Origin: JBBSAT01 sp046351235
GTDB taxonomy: Bacteria; Myxococcota_A; Polyangia; Polyangiales; Sandaracinaceae
Assembly (NCBI GenBank): GCA_046351235.1
Contig: JAXLYV010000004.1
Coordinates: 744,001 to 808,000 of the forward strand
Reading direction: 5' to 3'
Length of the DNA stretch: 64,000 nt
The notes below the pieces were generated by a model that saw nothing but the letters and a program-made list of their open reading frames with translations, did no database searches and was not told where the DNA came from. The position numbers and the translations under genes are program-made. Every line of letters begins with the position of its first letter. Positions within the stretch are counted from its first letter, which is position 1. Positions 44,887 through 54,628 of the stretch are shown here, piece by piece.

Positions 44887-44923
44887 GGAACGTGACGCGC
44901 CCGAAGAAAGCCGAGGTCTTCAT
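44345..44923 (-). CDS. Secreted Cys-rich protein with MYXO-CTERM-like tail
   Basis: A 192-residue protein. The signal peptide (about 1-28) is followed by a Cys-rich region, then a run of TDAG repeats (GTSGTDAG, SSGTDAG and variants), DNA repeats around 44500-44640. The end has GCGCSAVG, a hydrophobic stretch and RRRTRR, which fits the MYXO-CTERM sorting signal handled by myxosortase. It is therefore a likely cell-surface protein. The whole gene is overlapped antisense by the AarF frame, except for its first 37 bases. Confidence 0.75.
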   Translation of the reverse strand: MKTSAFFGRVTFLTLAALAAVLLGPAGVARAGGCPTCTSSAECVDTFDGGIAFCVVHDAPVGCGSQTTLCCPGQGCAIGGDGRPSCEGTSCHVIDAVDAGTDAGADAGASGTDAGTSGTDAGSSGTDAGTSGTDAGASATDAGTGRMDGGTSTPSSSGCGCSAVGRSGANGAAWLALGLALLVARRRTRRGR

Positions 44924-45017
44924 CCCGTCACGATACCACCCGACGCCTGCGAGCCCGCGAAAGTGGCCCGAGCGCGCTTGCAACGCCGGGCCCGGGGAGG
45001 CAGGTTCGGCGTCCGCC

Positions 45018-47684
<2,667 letters not shown>

Positions 47685-47850
47685 CTCCACTCCGCGCCGC
47701 GGCGCTCGCTGCGGCCGGGGGCGCGTACCGTCACACGCGCGAGCGAGGAAGGATGGCGGAGGGCATTCGTACTAGGTACCGTCCGCGCATCCATGCGGGC
47801 GCCCACGGGCGTCGCATCGCGTGGCTTCCAACAGAAGGGGAACCTCCAGC

Positions 47851-48255
47851 ATGAAGAGCTCGATCCTGCTCGTCTCCGTCATCGCCTCGCTCGGTCTCGT
47901 CGCCTGCGGCTCGGCCGCGGAAGAGCCCGCACCCGCCCCCGCGCCCGCGGCCTCGGAGGCGCCTGCGCCCGCACCTGCTCCTACCCCGGCTCCCGCGCCC
48001 TCGGCGGCGCCCACGGCAGAGGCTCCGGCCGCGCCGGCGGGTGGCGGCGGCGTCTGCGCGCGCGCGCAGGAGTGCTGCACGGCGTACGTGGCGGCCATGG
48101 GCCCCGCGGGCGCGGCAGCGCAGTCCGCATGCGACGCCCTCGCGCAGACGGCCCAGGCGGGTGCGGCGGCGGAGCCGGGCTGCCAGGCCTCGATCGACGG
48201 CTGGCGCGCCGGCCTGCAGGCGATGGGCACGGCCGTTCCGACGCCCTGCCAGTGA
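47851..48255 (+). CDS. Small Ala/Pro-rich lipoprotein
   Basis: A 134-residue exported protein with lipobox LVAC at about 14-17. After the anchor comes a 50-residue Pro-Ala-Pro-rich stalk that probably spans peptidoglycan. The compact C-terminal domain has six cysteines (CARAQECC, CDAL, GCQ, PCQ). A purine-rich stretch GAAGGGGA precedes the ATG. It ends shortly before a clear terminator at 48282-48319. Confidence 0.72.
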   Translation: MKSSILLVSVIASLGLVACGSAAEEPAPAPAPAASEAPAPAPAPTPAPAPSAAPTAEAPAAPAGGGGVCARAQECCTAYVAAMGPAGAAAQSACDALAQTAQAGAAAEPGCQASIDGWRAGLQAMGTAVPTPCQ

Positions 48256-48281
48256 TCGCACGAGCCTGATCGGTGCGACGC

Positions 48282-48319
48282 GACGGCCGGAGGGCTGGGC
48301 TCTCCGGCCGTCGTTTTTT
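48282..48319 (+). terminator. Rho-independent terminator
   Basis: An 11-bp perfect stem (GACGGCCGGAG and CTCCGGCCGTC) with a 9-base loop is followed directly by GTTTTTT. This is the only textbook terminator in the window, and ends the 47851 lipoprotein transcript. Confidence 0.93.
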
Positions 48320-48335
48320 CCGTCGCGCGAGCGCG

Positions 48336-48578
48336 TCAGCCCTCGCGCCGCCCCTTCGCGCGATCGCGACGCAGAAAGATCGCCGCGCCGCCGAGGCCGA
48401 TCCCGACGAGCGCGCACCCGCACGCGCCGCACACGCCGAAGTCCTCCGGCTCGGGGTCGAAGTGGCAGCCGCTGTGGCTCGGATCGAAGCCGGGCGGGCA
48501 CGGATCGACGGCATCCGCCGCCGCGAGCGCGGGCGTGCCGAGCGCTGAACAGGCCAGCGCGAAGAAGAGCCAGCGCAT
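48336..48578 (-). CDS. Short secreted protein with MYXO-CTERM-like tail
   Basis: An 80-residue protein: signal peptide (about 1-20), 35 residues with Cys-rich sequence (DPCPPGFDPSHSGCHF), then GACGCALVG, a hydrophobic helix and FLRRDRAKGRR. The tail fits the MYXO-CTERM sorting signal. The protein is much shorter than usual substrates and may be a surface peptide. It is the second such gene in the window. Confidence 0.65.
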   Translation of the reverse strand: MRWLFFALACSALGTPALAAADAVDPCPPGFDPSHSGCHFDPEPEDFGVCGACGCALVGIGLGGAAIFLRRDRAKGRREG

Positions 48579-48603
48579 CAGGACGATGCTACCTCCGCGC
48601 CAC

Positions 48604-48858
48604 TCAGAACGGATCGTGGCGGACGCTGTCGACGATGCGATCGACCGATGCATGCGCCGTGCGATCGGGCGTATCGAATCGAACCGGCGCCCGACGCAGG
48701 AAGATCATCGCGTGCGGCCGCGGCGCGCGCGCGGTCACGATCACCGGATCGAGCACGTGCGCGTTCGGGTGAACCACCGGATCCTGGGCCTGCACCCCGG
48801 AAAGACCCGCAATTCCCGAGAGCGCGGTGAGGACGACGGCGAGGGCGATCGCTCGCAT
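48604..48858 (-). CDS. Small secreted protein of unknown function
   Basis: An 84-residue protein with a signal peptide ending at VQAQ. The mature part includes VIVTARAPRPHAMIF, which looks like a TonB-box (xVVTAR) but there is no barrel. A perfect GGAGGT lies 6 bases before the ATG, which strongly supports expression. It is divergent from the FHA-GGDEF gene. Confidence 0.6.
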   Translation of the reverse strand: MRAIALAVVLTALSGIAGLSGVQAQDPVVHPNAHVLDPVIVTARAPRPHAMIFLRRAPVRFDTPDRTAHASVDRIVDSVRHDPF

Positions 48859-48964
48859 GAAGACACCTCCAGCCGCTAGGACCACGGGCCAGCCCGAAAG
48901 TTCCCGACCGAGCACACGTGTCGCCGATTTCTCGTGTCTTACGTCGGTCTTGTAAGCTTCGTTC

Positions 48965-49909
48965 GTGACGCGCGACGGCAAGAAGCCTCTCGACCCGCAC
49001 ACCACGCTGCAGGACGGGGCGCGCACGCTCACCGAGCTCCGGGCGCAGAAAGGCGGCTCGACGCGCCCGCCGGCCGACGCGATGAAGGCCGTGCTCGTGG
49101 TGCTCGCGGGGCCCCAGCTCGGCGAGCGCACGCTCGTCGACCGGCCGGTCACGATCGGTCGCAGCCCCGAGAACCACCTCGTCCTGCGCGACGCGGCGGT
49201 CTCGTGGAAGCACGCCGTGGTCGATGCCGTGCGCGGCCCCGATGGGCTCCCACGCGTCCGGGTGCGAGACCTCGGGAGCAAGCACGGTACGGAGATCAAC
49301 GGAACGCGCATCGGCAAGGATGCGCTGCTGCAGCGCGGCGACCAGCTCGGTGTCGGGGACACGCTGCTCCGGCTCGAGCTCCACGACCCCGTGGAGCAGG
49401 CGTTCGACCACGCGGTGATCGAGCGCATCGCGCGCGACGACCTCACCGGGCTGCTCTCGCGGCGACGCTTCGAGACCGATCTCGCGGCGCTCGTCGAGGC
49501 CGCCACGCTCGCGAGCGAGCCGCTCTCGGTGGCGATGCTCGACATCGACGGCATCAAGCGCATCAACGACTCGCACGGGCACCTCGCAGGCGCACAGACG
49601 ATCTCCGCCGTGGGGCGTCTGCTGGGGCAGGTGATCGGCGTGCGGGGCCTGACGGCCCGCCTCGGCGGGGACGAGCTCGCCATCGCGTTGCCGAGGGCCA
49701 GCGAGCCCATCGCACGCGTGCTCGTCGAACAATTCATGCGTGAGGTGCGGGCCCTCGAGATCCCGTTCGGCACGACGCCGCTCCGCGTCACGGTGTCGGC
49801 CGGCATCGCCACCTTGCCCGCCGACGGCCACGACGAGCCCACCCTGATGCGGGCGGCAGACGCCCGTCTGCTCGCGGCGAAACAAGCCGGTCGCGACCGA
49901 ATCGGTTGA
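48965..49909 (+). CDS. FHA-GGDEF protein (putative diguanylate cyclase)
   Basis: A 314-residue protein. The FHA domain (about 50-140) has GRS, SWKH and SKHGTEINGT, so it should bind phosphothreonine. The GGDEF domain (about 155-314) has DIDGIKRINDSHGH and a GGDEL active-site loop at 234-238, with Leu in place of the final Phe. It may make cyclic-di-GMP in response to a Ser/Thr kinase. The start is GTG. The porin gene begins 15 bases after the stop, so they are probably co-transcribed. Confidence 0.88.
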   Translation: MTRDGKKPLDPHTTLQDGARTLTELRAQKGGSTRPPADAMKAVLVVLAGPQLGERTLVDRPVTIGRSPENHLVLRDAAVSWKHAVVDAVRGPDGLPRVRVRDLGSKHGTEINGTRIGKDALLQRGDQLGVGDTLLRLELHDPVEQAFDHAVIERIARDDLTGLLSRRRFETDLAALVEAATLASEPLSVAMLDIDGIKRINDSHGHLAGAQTISAVGRLLGQVIGVRGLTARLGGDELAIALPRASEPIARVLVEQFMREVRALEIPFGTTPLRVTVSAGIATLPADGHDEPTLMRAADARLLAAKQAGRDRIG

Positions 49910-49923
49910 GGTACTGTCGCGCC

Positions 49924-51546
49924 GTGCGAGCCGCTCTGGGGTTGGCTTTCCTGCTCACCGTCGCCGGTGCCGCGACTGCGCGCGCGCAGGATGCGGCTGG
50001 TAACACGGACGTCCCGTCGGACCTTGCCCAGCGCGAGGCCCGCGAGGAGTGGGAGCGGGCGCATCCGTCCTCGGCCTCGGCCTCGACCGAGCCGTCGAGC
50101 GCGGCGGACGCCGCGAGCGAGACGCCACCCTCGACCTCGACCTCGACCTCGACCTCGACCTCGACGGAGCCGGAGTCGGACGACGAAGCGCACGAGCGCG
50201 AGCAGGACGAGCACATCGACGCGCTCACGCAGTTCATGAACGGCTTCCACTTCGGCTCCTACGGCCGCGTGATCGCCGCCTCGGATCTCGAGGGCCGCAC
50301 CGGGCGTCAGTCCGGCATCGTCGCCTTCGCGCCGCGCATCGATCAGGACGACACCTACGCCGAGCTCGAGCTGCGCCGCGAGGATCACTTCTACGGCGTC
50401 GACACGCGCATCGTGTTCACCGTCGCCTACGGCGGCCCGCTCTTCCACTACTCGGGCGACTTCAGCTCGCGCATCGCGATCCGCAACCTCTACGTCGAGG
50501 CCCGCAACATCCTCGCGAGCGGGCTCTCGTTCTGGGGCGGCTCGCGCATGGTGCGCGGCGACGACGTCTACCTCATGAACTTCTGGCCGCTCGACAACCT
50601 CAACATGGTCGGCGGCGGCCTCGGCTACGACTTCGAGGACGATCTCGAATTCCGCCTGCAGGTCGGCCTCGCCGAGCCGAACAACCCGTACCAGCAGCAG
50701 GTCTCGCTCGCGCCAGCGCGCATCGGCTTCCTTCCCGACAGCGTGTTCATCCTCGATCGCCCGCGCATCGTGACGAGCGGCCGCGTCACGTGGTGGCCCT
50801 TCGGCCGCTTCGCGCCCACGGGCATGCTCGCGCGCCTCTACGGCGAGCAGCACTACCTCGGCGCCGGTGATCGCCGTCGCGACGACGGCACCACCGAGCG
50901 CCTGCCCGAGGACTCGGGCTACGTCGTCGGCGCGCAGGTCGGCGGCTACCTCTCCGATCAGCACGCGTTCCTCAACGTCTTCTTCCGGTATGCGCGCGGC
51001 CTCGGCGCCTACGATCCGCTCGGCGTCCCGTTCCGCACGGGCACCGTGATCACCACCGGTCGCGCCGAGGAGATCCGCATCGCGGCGAGCGGGAACTGGG
51101 AGTGGCGCGAGAACGCCGACGTCGGCATCGGCGTGCAGCTCGGCGGTTGGTGGCGCTTGTTCCGCGACGCCGACCCCGCGCTCTTCAACCGATCGGCGAT
51201 CAGCGAAGGCGCGCTGAGCGTGCGGCCGATGGTCTTCCTCGGCGACGTCGCCGGCGTCGCGGTGGATCTCTCCTACCAAGCTCTGCAGACCACCGCGATC
51301 GACGAGCGCACGGGCGCGCCTGAGGGCGGCGGCGTCTTCAAGCTCGGCCTCATGCCTTATCTCTCGCCGTTCGGGCGCGGCACGTACACGCGCCCGCAGA
51401 TCCGGCTGATGTACGTGCTCACGGCGCGCGACGACGGCGCCCGCTCGCTCTACAACGATCTCGACCCGCGCTCTCGGCAGCCCATCGAGCACTTCCTCGG
51501 CATCGGCGTCGAGTGGTGGTTCTCGAGCTCCAGCTACGGCAATTGA
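49924..51546 (+). CDS. Maltoporin-like (LamB-type) outer-membrane porin
   Basis: A 540-residue porin. After a signal peptide ending at ARAQ and an Asp/Glu/Ser-rich segment, a Ser-Thr repeat and an acidic stretch lead into the barrel near residue 98 with FHFGSYGRV. LYVEARNILASGLSFWGGSR and DVYLMNFWPLDNLN match the LamB pattern for sugar-specific porins. The final strand GVEWWFSS fits an outer-membrane barrel. GTG 49924 is used because TTGAGG lies 12 bases upstream; a TTG at 49906 overlaps the preceding stop. The upstream FHA-GGDEF gene hints at cyclic-di-GMP control. Confidence 0.78.
   Translation: MRAALGLAFLLTVAGAATARAQDAAGNTDVPSDLAQREAREEWERAHPSSASASTEPSSAADAASETPPSTSTSTSTSTSTEPESDDEAHEREQDEHIDALTQFMNGFHFGSYGRVIAASDLEGRTGRQSGIVAFAPRIDQDDTYAELELRREDHFYGVDTRIVFTVAYGGPLFHYSGDFSSRIAIRNLYVEARNILASGLSFWGGSRMVRGDDVYLMNFWPLDNLNMVGGGLGYDFEDDLEFRLQVGLAEPNNPYQQQVSLAPARIGFLPDSVFILDRPRIVTSGRVTWWPFGRFAPTGMLARLYGEQHYLGAGDRRRDDGTTERLPEDSGYVVGAQVGGYLSDQHAFLNVFFRYARGLGAYDPLGVPFRTGTVITTGRAEEIRIAASGNWEWRENADVGIGVQLGGWWRLFRDADPALFNRSAISEGALSVRPMVFLGDVAGVAVDLSYQALQTTAIDERTGAPEGGGVFKLGLMPYLSPFGRGTYTRPQIRLMYVLTARDDGARSLYNDLDPRSRQPIEHFLGIGVEWWFSSSSYGN
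50131..50165 (+). repeat. In-frame hexanucleotide repeat (TCGACC)
   Basis: Five copies of TCGACC and a decayed sixth code for the Ser-Thr run before the porin barrel. A 6-base unit keeps the frame, so length change would alter only the linker length, not switch the gene off. Confidence 0.9.
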
Positions 51547-51557
51547 TCCCACTCGAT

Positions 51558-51589
51558 GCATATTGCCTCACGCGATCGGGGCAATGTGC
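51558..51589 (+). terminator. Hairpin after the porin gene
   Basis: A 10-bp stem, GCATATTGCC and GGCAATGTGC with one G-T pair, and a 12-base loop, beginning 12 bases after the porin stop. No T-tract follows. It probably ends or stabilises the porin mRNA. Confidence 0.5.
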
Positions 51590-51640
51590 GTCGCTCCAGC
51601 GACTTCCGTTGCATTGCTTCGTTTCGCCTACGAGGGCTGA

Positions 51641-51730
51641 CGAAGAAGTCGTGGTAGCGTCGATTTCTTCGTGAGGCTGTAGGGCACTGCACCACGGCTG
51701 TGGTGCCCCAGCCCGGAGATCTCCGGAGGA
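51641..51730 (+). promoter_or_regulatory. Structured leader of the TolB-like/Cys-rich/kinase operon
   Basis: Upstream of the GTG at 51737 are an 11-bp hairpin (51641-51671, CGAAGAAGTCG/CGATTTCTTCG, one G-T pair), a perfect 6-bp hairpin (51690-51705, CACCAC/GTGGTG, loop GGCT) and a perfect 14-bp palindrome CCGGAGATCTCCGG (51713-51726) whose last GG begins the GGAGGA ribosome-binding site. The palindrome is better as a DNA operator than as an RNA hairpin, as its centre leaves no loop. Either role would put the operon under control. Confidence 0.45.
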
Positions 51731-51736
51731 TCGACG

Positions 51737-52666
51737 GTGCGATCGAAAGAAATCGCTTGGTGCGCCGCGTGCTTGGCACGGCGTCCGATGCGAATGGTCA
51801 TGCGTTGGACACCGATGCTCGCGTCGATCGCGATCATGCTCTCGGCGCGTGGTGCTGCGGCCCAGGAGCGCCCGGCGGCCACGATCCTCACGACCCAGCT
51901 CACGGGTGTGGAGCCCGGCGAAGGTGCGGCCTTCGACCGCACGCTCCGCGCACGCCTCGACGCGCTCCAGGTGGTTCGCACGGAAGGCGCGGTGGCACTG
52001 GACCTCGAGCAGATCCAGCTCGCGCTCGGGTGCATGGGAGAGACCACCGAGTGCCTCTCCGCGGTCGCCGCGGAGACCGGAACGCCGATCATCGTCGTTC
52101 CCTCGCTCGCCGCGGCGGGCAGCACCGTCGTGGCGACCGTGCTCGTCTACGACGGGCGCGACCAGACCATGCGCCGCGGCACGCGCGAGGTGACGGCGAG
52201 CGACACCGCGGCGCTCCTCGGCGGCGTCGAGGGCCTCCTGCGCGAGGTCTTCGGTCTTCCGCCGGTCGCCGAGCACGAGGCCGACGAGCCCCCGACGACG
52301 CCCGCTGCCTCGCACTCGCTCTCGATCGCGCCGCCGATCGTGATCGGCATCGGCGCGCTCGCGCTCCTCGCAGGCGCGATCGTCGGCGGGCTCTCCCTCG
52401 CCGACGCGAGCACGTTCCAGAGCACGCGCTTCTCGACGCAGGCCGAGGTCGACGCGGGCCTCGACGGGCTGCTCGCGCGCCAGCGCGCCGAGGCCTTCGC
52501 CGCGGACGGCCTCTTGATCGGCGGCGCCGTCGTCGCCGTGGCGGGCCTCGTGTGGATGCTCGTCGCCGGCAACGACGACGGGAGCTCGCCCCTCGCGCTC
52601 GCACCGATCGCCGGCCCCTCCGAGGTCGGGCTCGCGCTCGCGGGAACGTTCGGAGGTGCCCTGTGA
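51737..52666 (+). CDS. Exported TolB-like membrane protein
   Basis: A 309-residue protein. A basic N-terminus and signal helix precede ARGAAAQ. The mature N-terminal part (about 45-180) resembles the TolB-type alpha/beta domain, with ATILTTQLTGVEPGE and LDLEQIQLALGCMGETTEC. Two hydrophobic helices (about 192-212 and 255-275) follow. GGAGGA 6 bases before the GTG sets the start, although several downstream ATGs exist. Its stop overlaps the next gene's GTG (GTGA), so translation is coupled. Confidence 0.72.
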   Translation: MRSKEIAWCAACLARRPMRMVMRWTPMLASIAIMLSARGAAAQERPAATILTTQLTGVEPGEGAAFDRTLRARLDALQVVRTEGAVALDLEQIQLALGCMGETTECLSAVAAETGTPIIVVPSLAAAGSTVVATVLVYDGRDQTMRRGTREVTASDTAALLGGVEGLLREVFGLPPVAEHEADEPPTTPAASHSLSIAPPIVIGIGALALLAGAIVGGLSLADASTFQSTRFSTQAEVDAGLDGLLARQRAEAFAADGLLIGGAVVAVAGLVWMLVAGNDDGSSPLALAPIAGPSEVGLALAGTFGGAL

Positions 52667-54618
52667 GCTCTGCTCGTCACGCCGTGCGCGCGCTCGCGCT
52701 CCTCCTCTTCTTCTCGGCCGGCTGCGCGATCGACGCGAGCCAGAGCACGAGCCCGCGGTGCACGTCCGACGCCGAGTGTGGCTTCGGCCACTGCTATCGC
52801 GGCTTCTGCGTGAGCGACCGGAGCGACTCGGGGATGGATGCGGGTCTTCCGTACGACGGCGGGCCCGACGCGAACGTGCCGATGGACACGAACGTGCCCG
52901 ATGGCAGCGACGGCGGCCTCGGCGGCGACGCGAACGTCCCGGACTGCGGGGTCACGCCGGCCGCGTGCAGCACCGGGCTTCCGGGCGTCTGCGCCGACGG
53001 GCACCTCGCGTGCAGCGCGACCGGGATGCAGACCTGCGTCTCCGACGTGCAGCCCTCGAGCGAGGTCTGCGGTCGCCCCTCCGGCACCGACGACGAGGAC
53101 TGCGACGGAGTCATCGACGAAGAATCGAACCGGCAGTGCTACCCAGGCGCGATGCCGGGGTGCACGCCGCAGGCGGGCGGCGGCTACCTCTGCGTGGGCC
53201 TCTGCCAGCCGGGCACGCAGGTGTGCAGCGGCGGTGCGCTCCAGACGTGCGCCGGCCAGGTGCCCCCCGCGACCGAGACGTGCACCGCGCCGGGCGACAC
53301 CGCGTTCGACGAGGACTGCGACGGCGACATCGACGAGGACTGTGGCTGCACGGGCAGCGAGACGCAGCCGTGCTTCCACGGGAGCGAGGCGCAGGCCGGC
53401 GTCGGCCGCTGCAGCAACGGCACGCAGACGTGCACGAGCGGGCACTGGAGCCTCTGCACCGGCGACGGCGCGCCCATGCCCGAGACGTGCATGAACGCCG
53501 GTCAGGACGACGATTGCGACTCGTTCGTCGACGACGTCCCGGGCCGCGGCGTCCCCTGCACGCGGCCGTTCCAGGGCGTGTGCGGCAGCGGCACCATGCA
53601 GTGCGACGGCGCCGCGCTCGGCTGCGTGGGCCCCGATCCGGCGACCGCCGAGGCCTGCGACCACCTCGACGACGACTGCGACGGCGCAGTCGACGAGACG
53701 TTCCTCTTCGCGAGCGATCACGATCACTGCGGCAACTGCGAGACGGCCTGCACCGACGCCGAGACCTGCTGCAACGGGCACTGCGTCGATCCGTCGAGCG
53801 ACGAGATGCACTGCGGAAGCTGCACGGACACGTGCTCGGCGGCGGGCTCTCAGTGCTGCATGGACGCGACCTCGGGCGCCGGCATGTGCCTCGACACGCT
53901 GGAGGACCCGATGAACTGCGGCGCGTGCGGCAACGTCTGCAACGGCGGCCAGCTCTGCTGCGCAGGCGCGTGCATCGATCCGCTCGCGGACCCGATGAAC
54001 TGCAACGGCTGCGGCAACGTGTGCAATGCGGGCGGCGCGACCGCGTGCTGCGGCGGTGCTTGCCACCTGCCGGGCGACGGCGAGTGCACGGGCTGCGGCA
54101 CCGTGAACTGCTCGATGCAGACGCCGCCGCAAGAGTGCTGCGGCAACTCGTGCGCCGACACGATGACCGACGAGAACAACTGCGGCAGCTGCGGCACCGT
54201 CTGCAACGCGGGCGACGTGTGCTGTGGCGGCCACTGCGTGGGGAGCACCACCGCGCACTGCGGCAGCGCGTGCTCGGTGTGCGATGCGGGCGACCTCTGC
54301 TGCAACGGCGCGTGCGTCGACAGCGACCCGCGCCACTGCGTCACCTGCGGGATGACGTGCAGCGGCAGCAGCAACACCTGCTGCGCCGACGGTTGCCGCG
54401 ACATCACGCGGGACGCGAACGACTGCGGGATGTGCGGCCGCCAGTGCACCGGCAGCACGCCGACCTGCTCGAACAGCCACTGCTGCCCGAGCGGGCAGAC
54501 GTGGTGCGGCGGCTCGACCGGCTGCGTCAACCTCAACACGAGCGGCAGCAACTGCGGCTCGTGCGGGCACGGGTGCGTCCTCGGCTGCAACGGCTCGGGC
54601 AGCTGCAACCTGCTCTGA
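52663..54618 (+). CDS. Large Cys-rich MopE-like lipoprotein
   Basis: A 651-residue exported protein with lipobox SAGC at about 18-21. The first part has MopE-type Asp-rich motifs (DDEDCDGVIDE, FDEDCDGDIDEDC, LDDDCDGAVDE) that may bind metal. The rest is a long series of about 35-residue Cys repeats of the form NCGACGNVCN...CC.GAC, one Cys every five or six residues. GGAGGT lies 5 bases before the GTG. It is likely a disulfide-hardened surface protein. It is followed 10 bases on by a kinase gene. Confidence 0.8.
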   Translation: MSSARHAVRALALLLFFSAGCAIDASQSTSPRCTSDAECGFGHCYRGFCVSDRSDSGMDAGLPYDGGPDANVPMDTNVPDGSDGGLGGDANVPDCGVTPAACSTGLPGVCADGHLACSATGMQTCVSDVQPSSEVCGRPSGTDDEDCDGVIDEESNRQCYPGAMPGCTPQAGGGYLCVGLCQPGTQVCSGGALQTCAGQVPPATETCTAPGDTAFDEDCDGDIDEDCGCTGSETQPCFHGSEAQAGVGRCSNGTQTCTSGHWSLCTGDGAPMPETCMNAGQDDDCDSFVDDVPGRGVPCTRPFQGVCGSGTMQCDGAALGCVGPDPATAEACDHLDDDCDGAVDETFLFASDHDHCGNCETACTDAETCCNGHCVDPSSDEMHCGSCTDTCSAAGSQCCMDATSGAGMCLDTLEDPMNCGACGNVCNGGQLCCAGACIDPLADPMNCNGCGNVCNAGGATACCGGACHLPGDGECTGCGTVNCSMQTPPQECCGNSCADTMTDENNCGSCGTVCNAGDVCCGGHCVGSTTAHCGSACSVCDAGDLCCNGACVDSDPRHCVTCGMTCSGSSNTCCADGCRDITRDANDCGMCGRQCTGSTPTCSNSHCCPSGQTWCGGSTGCVNLNTSGSNCGSCGHGCVLGCNGSGSCNLL

Positions 54619-54628
54619 GCGCTCGCGC

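Noticed and set aside
51713..51726. Simple RNA hairpin that hides the ribosome-binding site
   Set aside because: The 14-bp palindrome has no loop bases, so an RNA hairpin there would be strained; a DNA-binding site is at least as likely.
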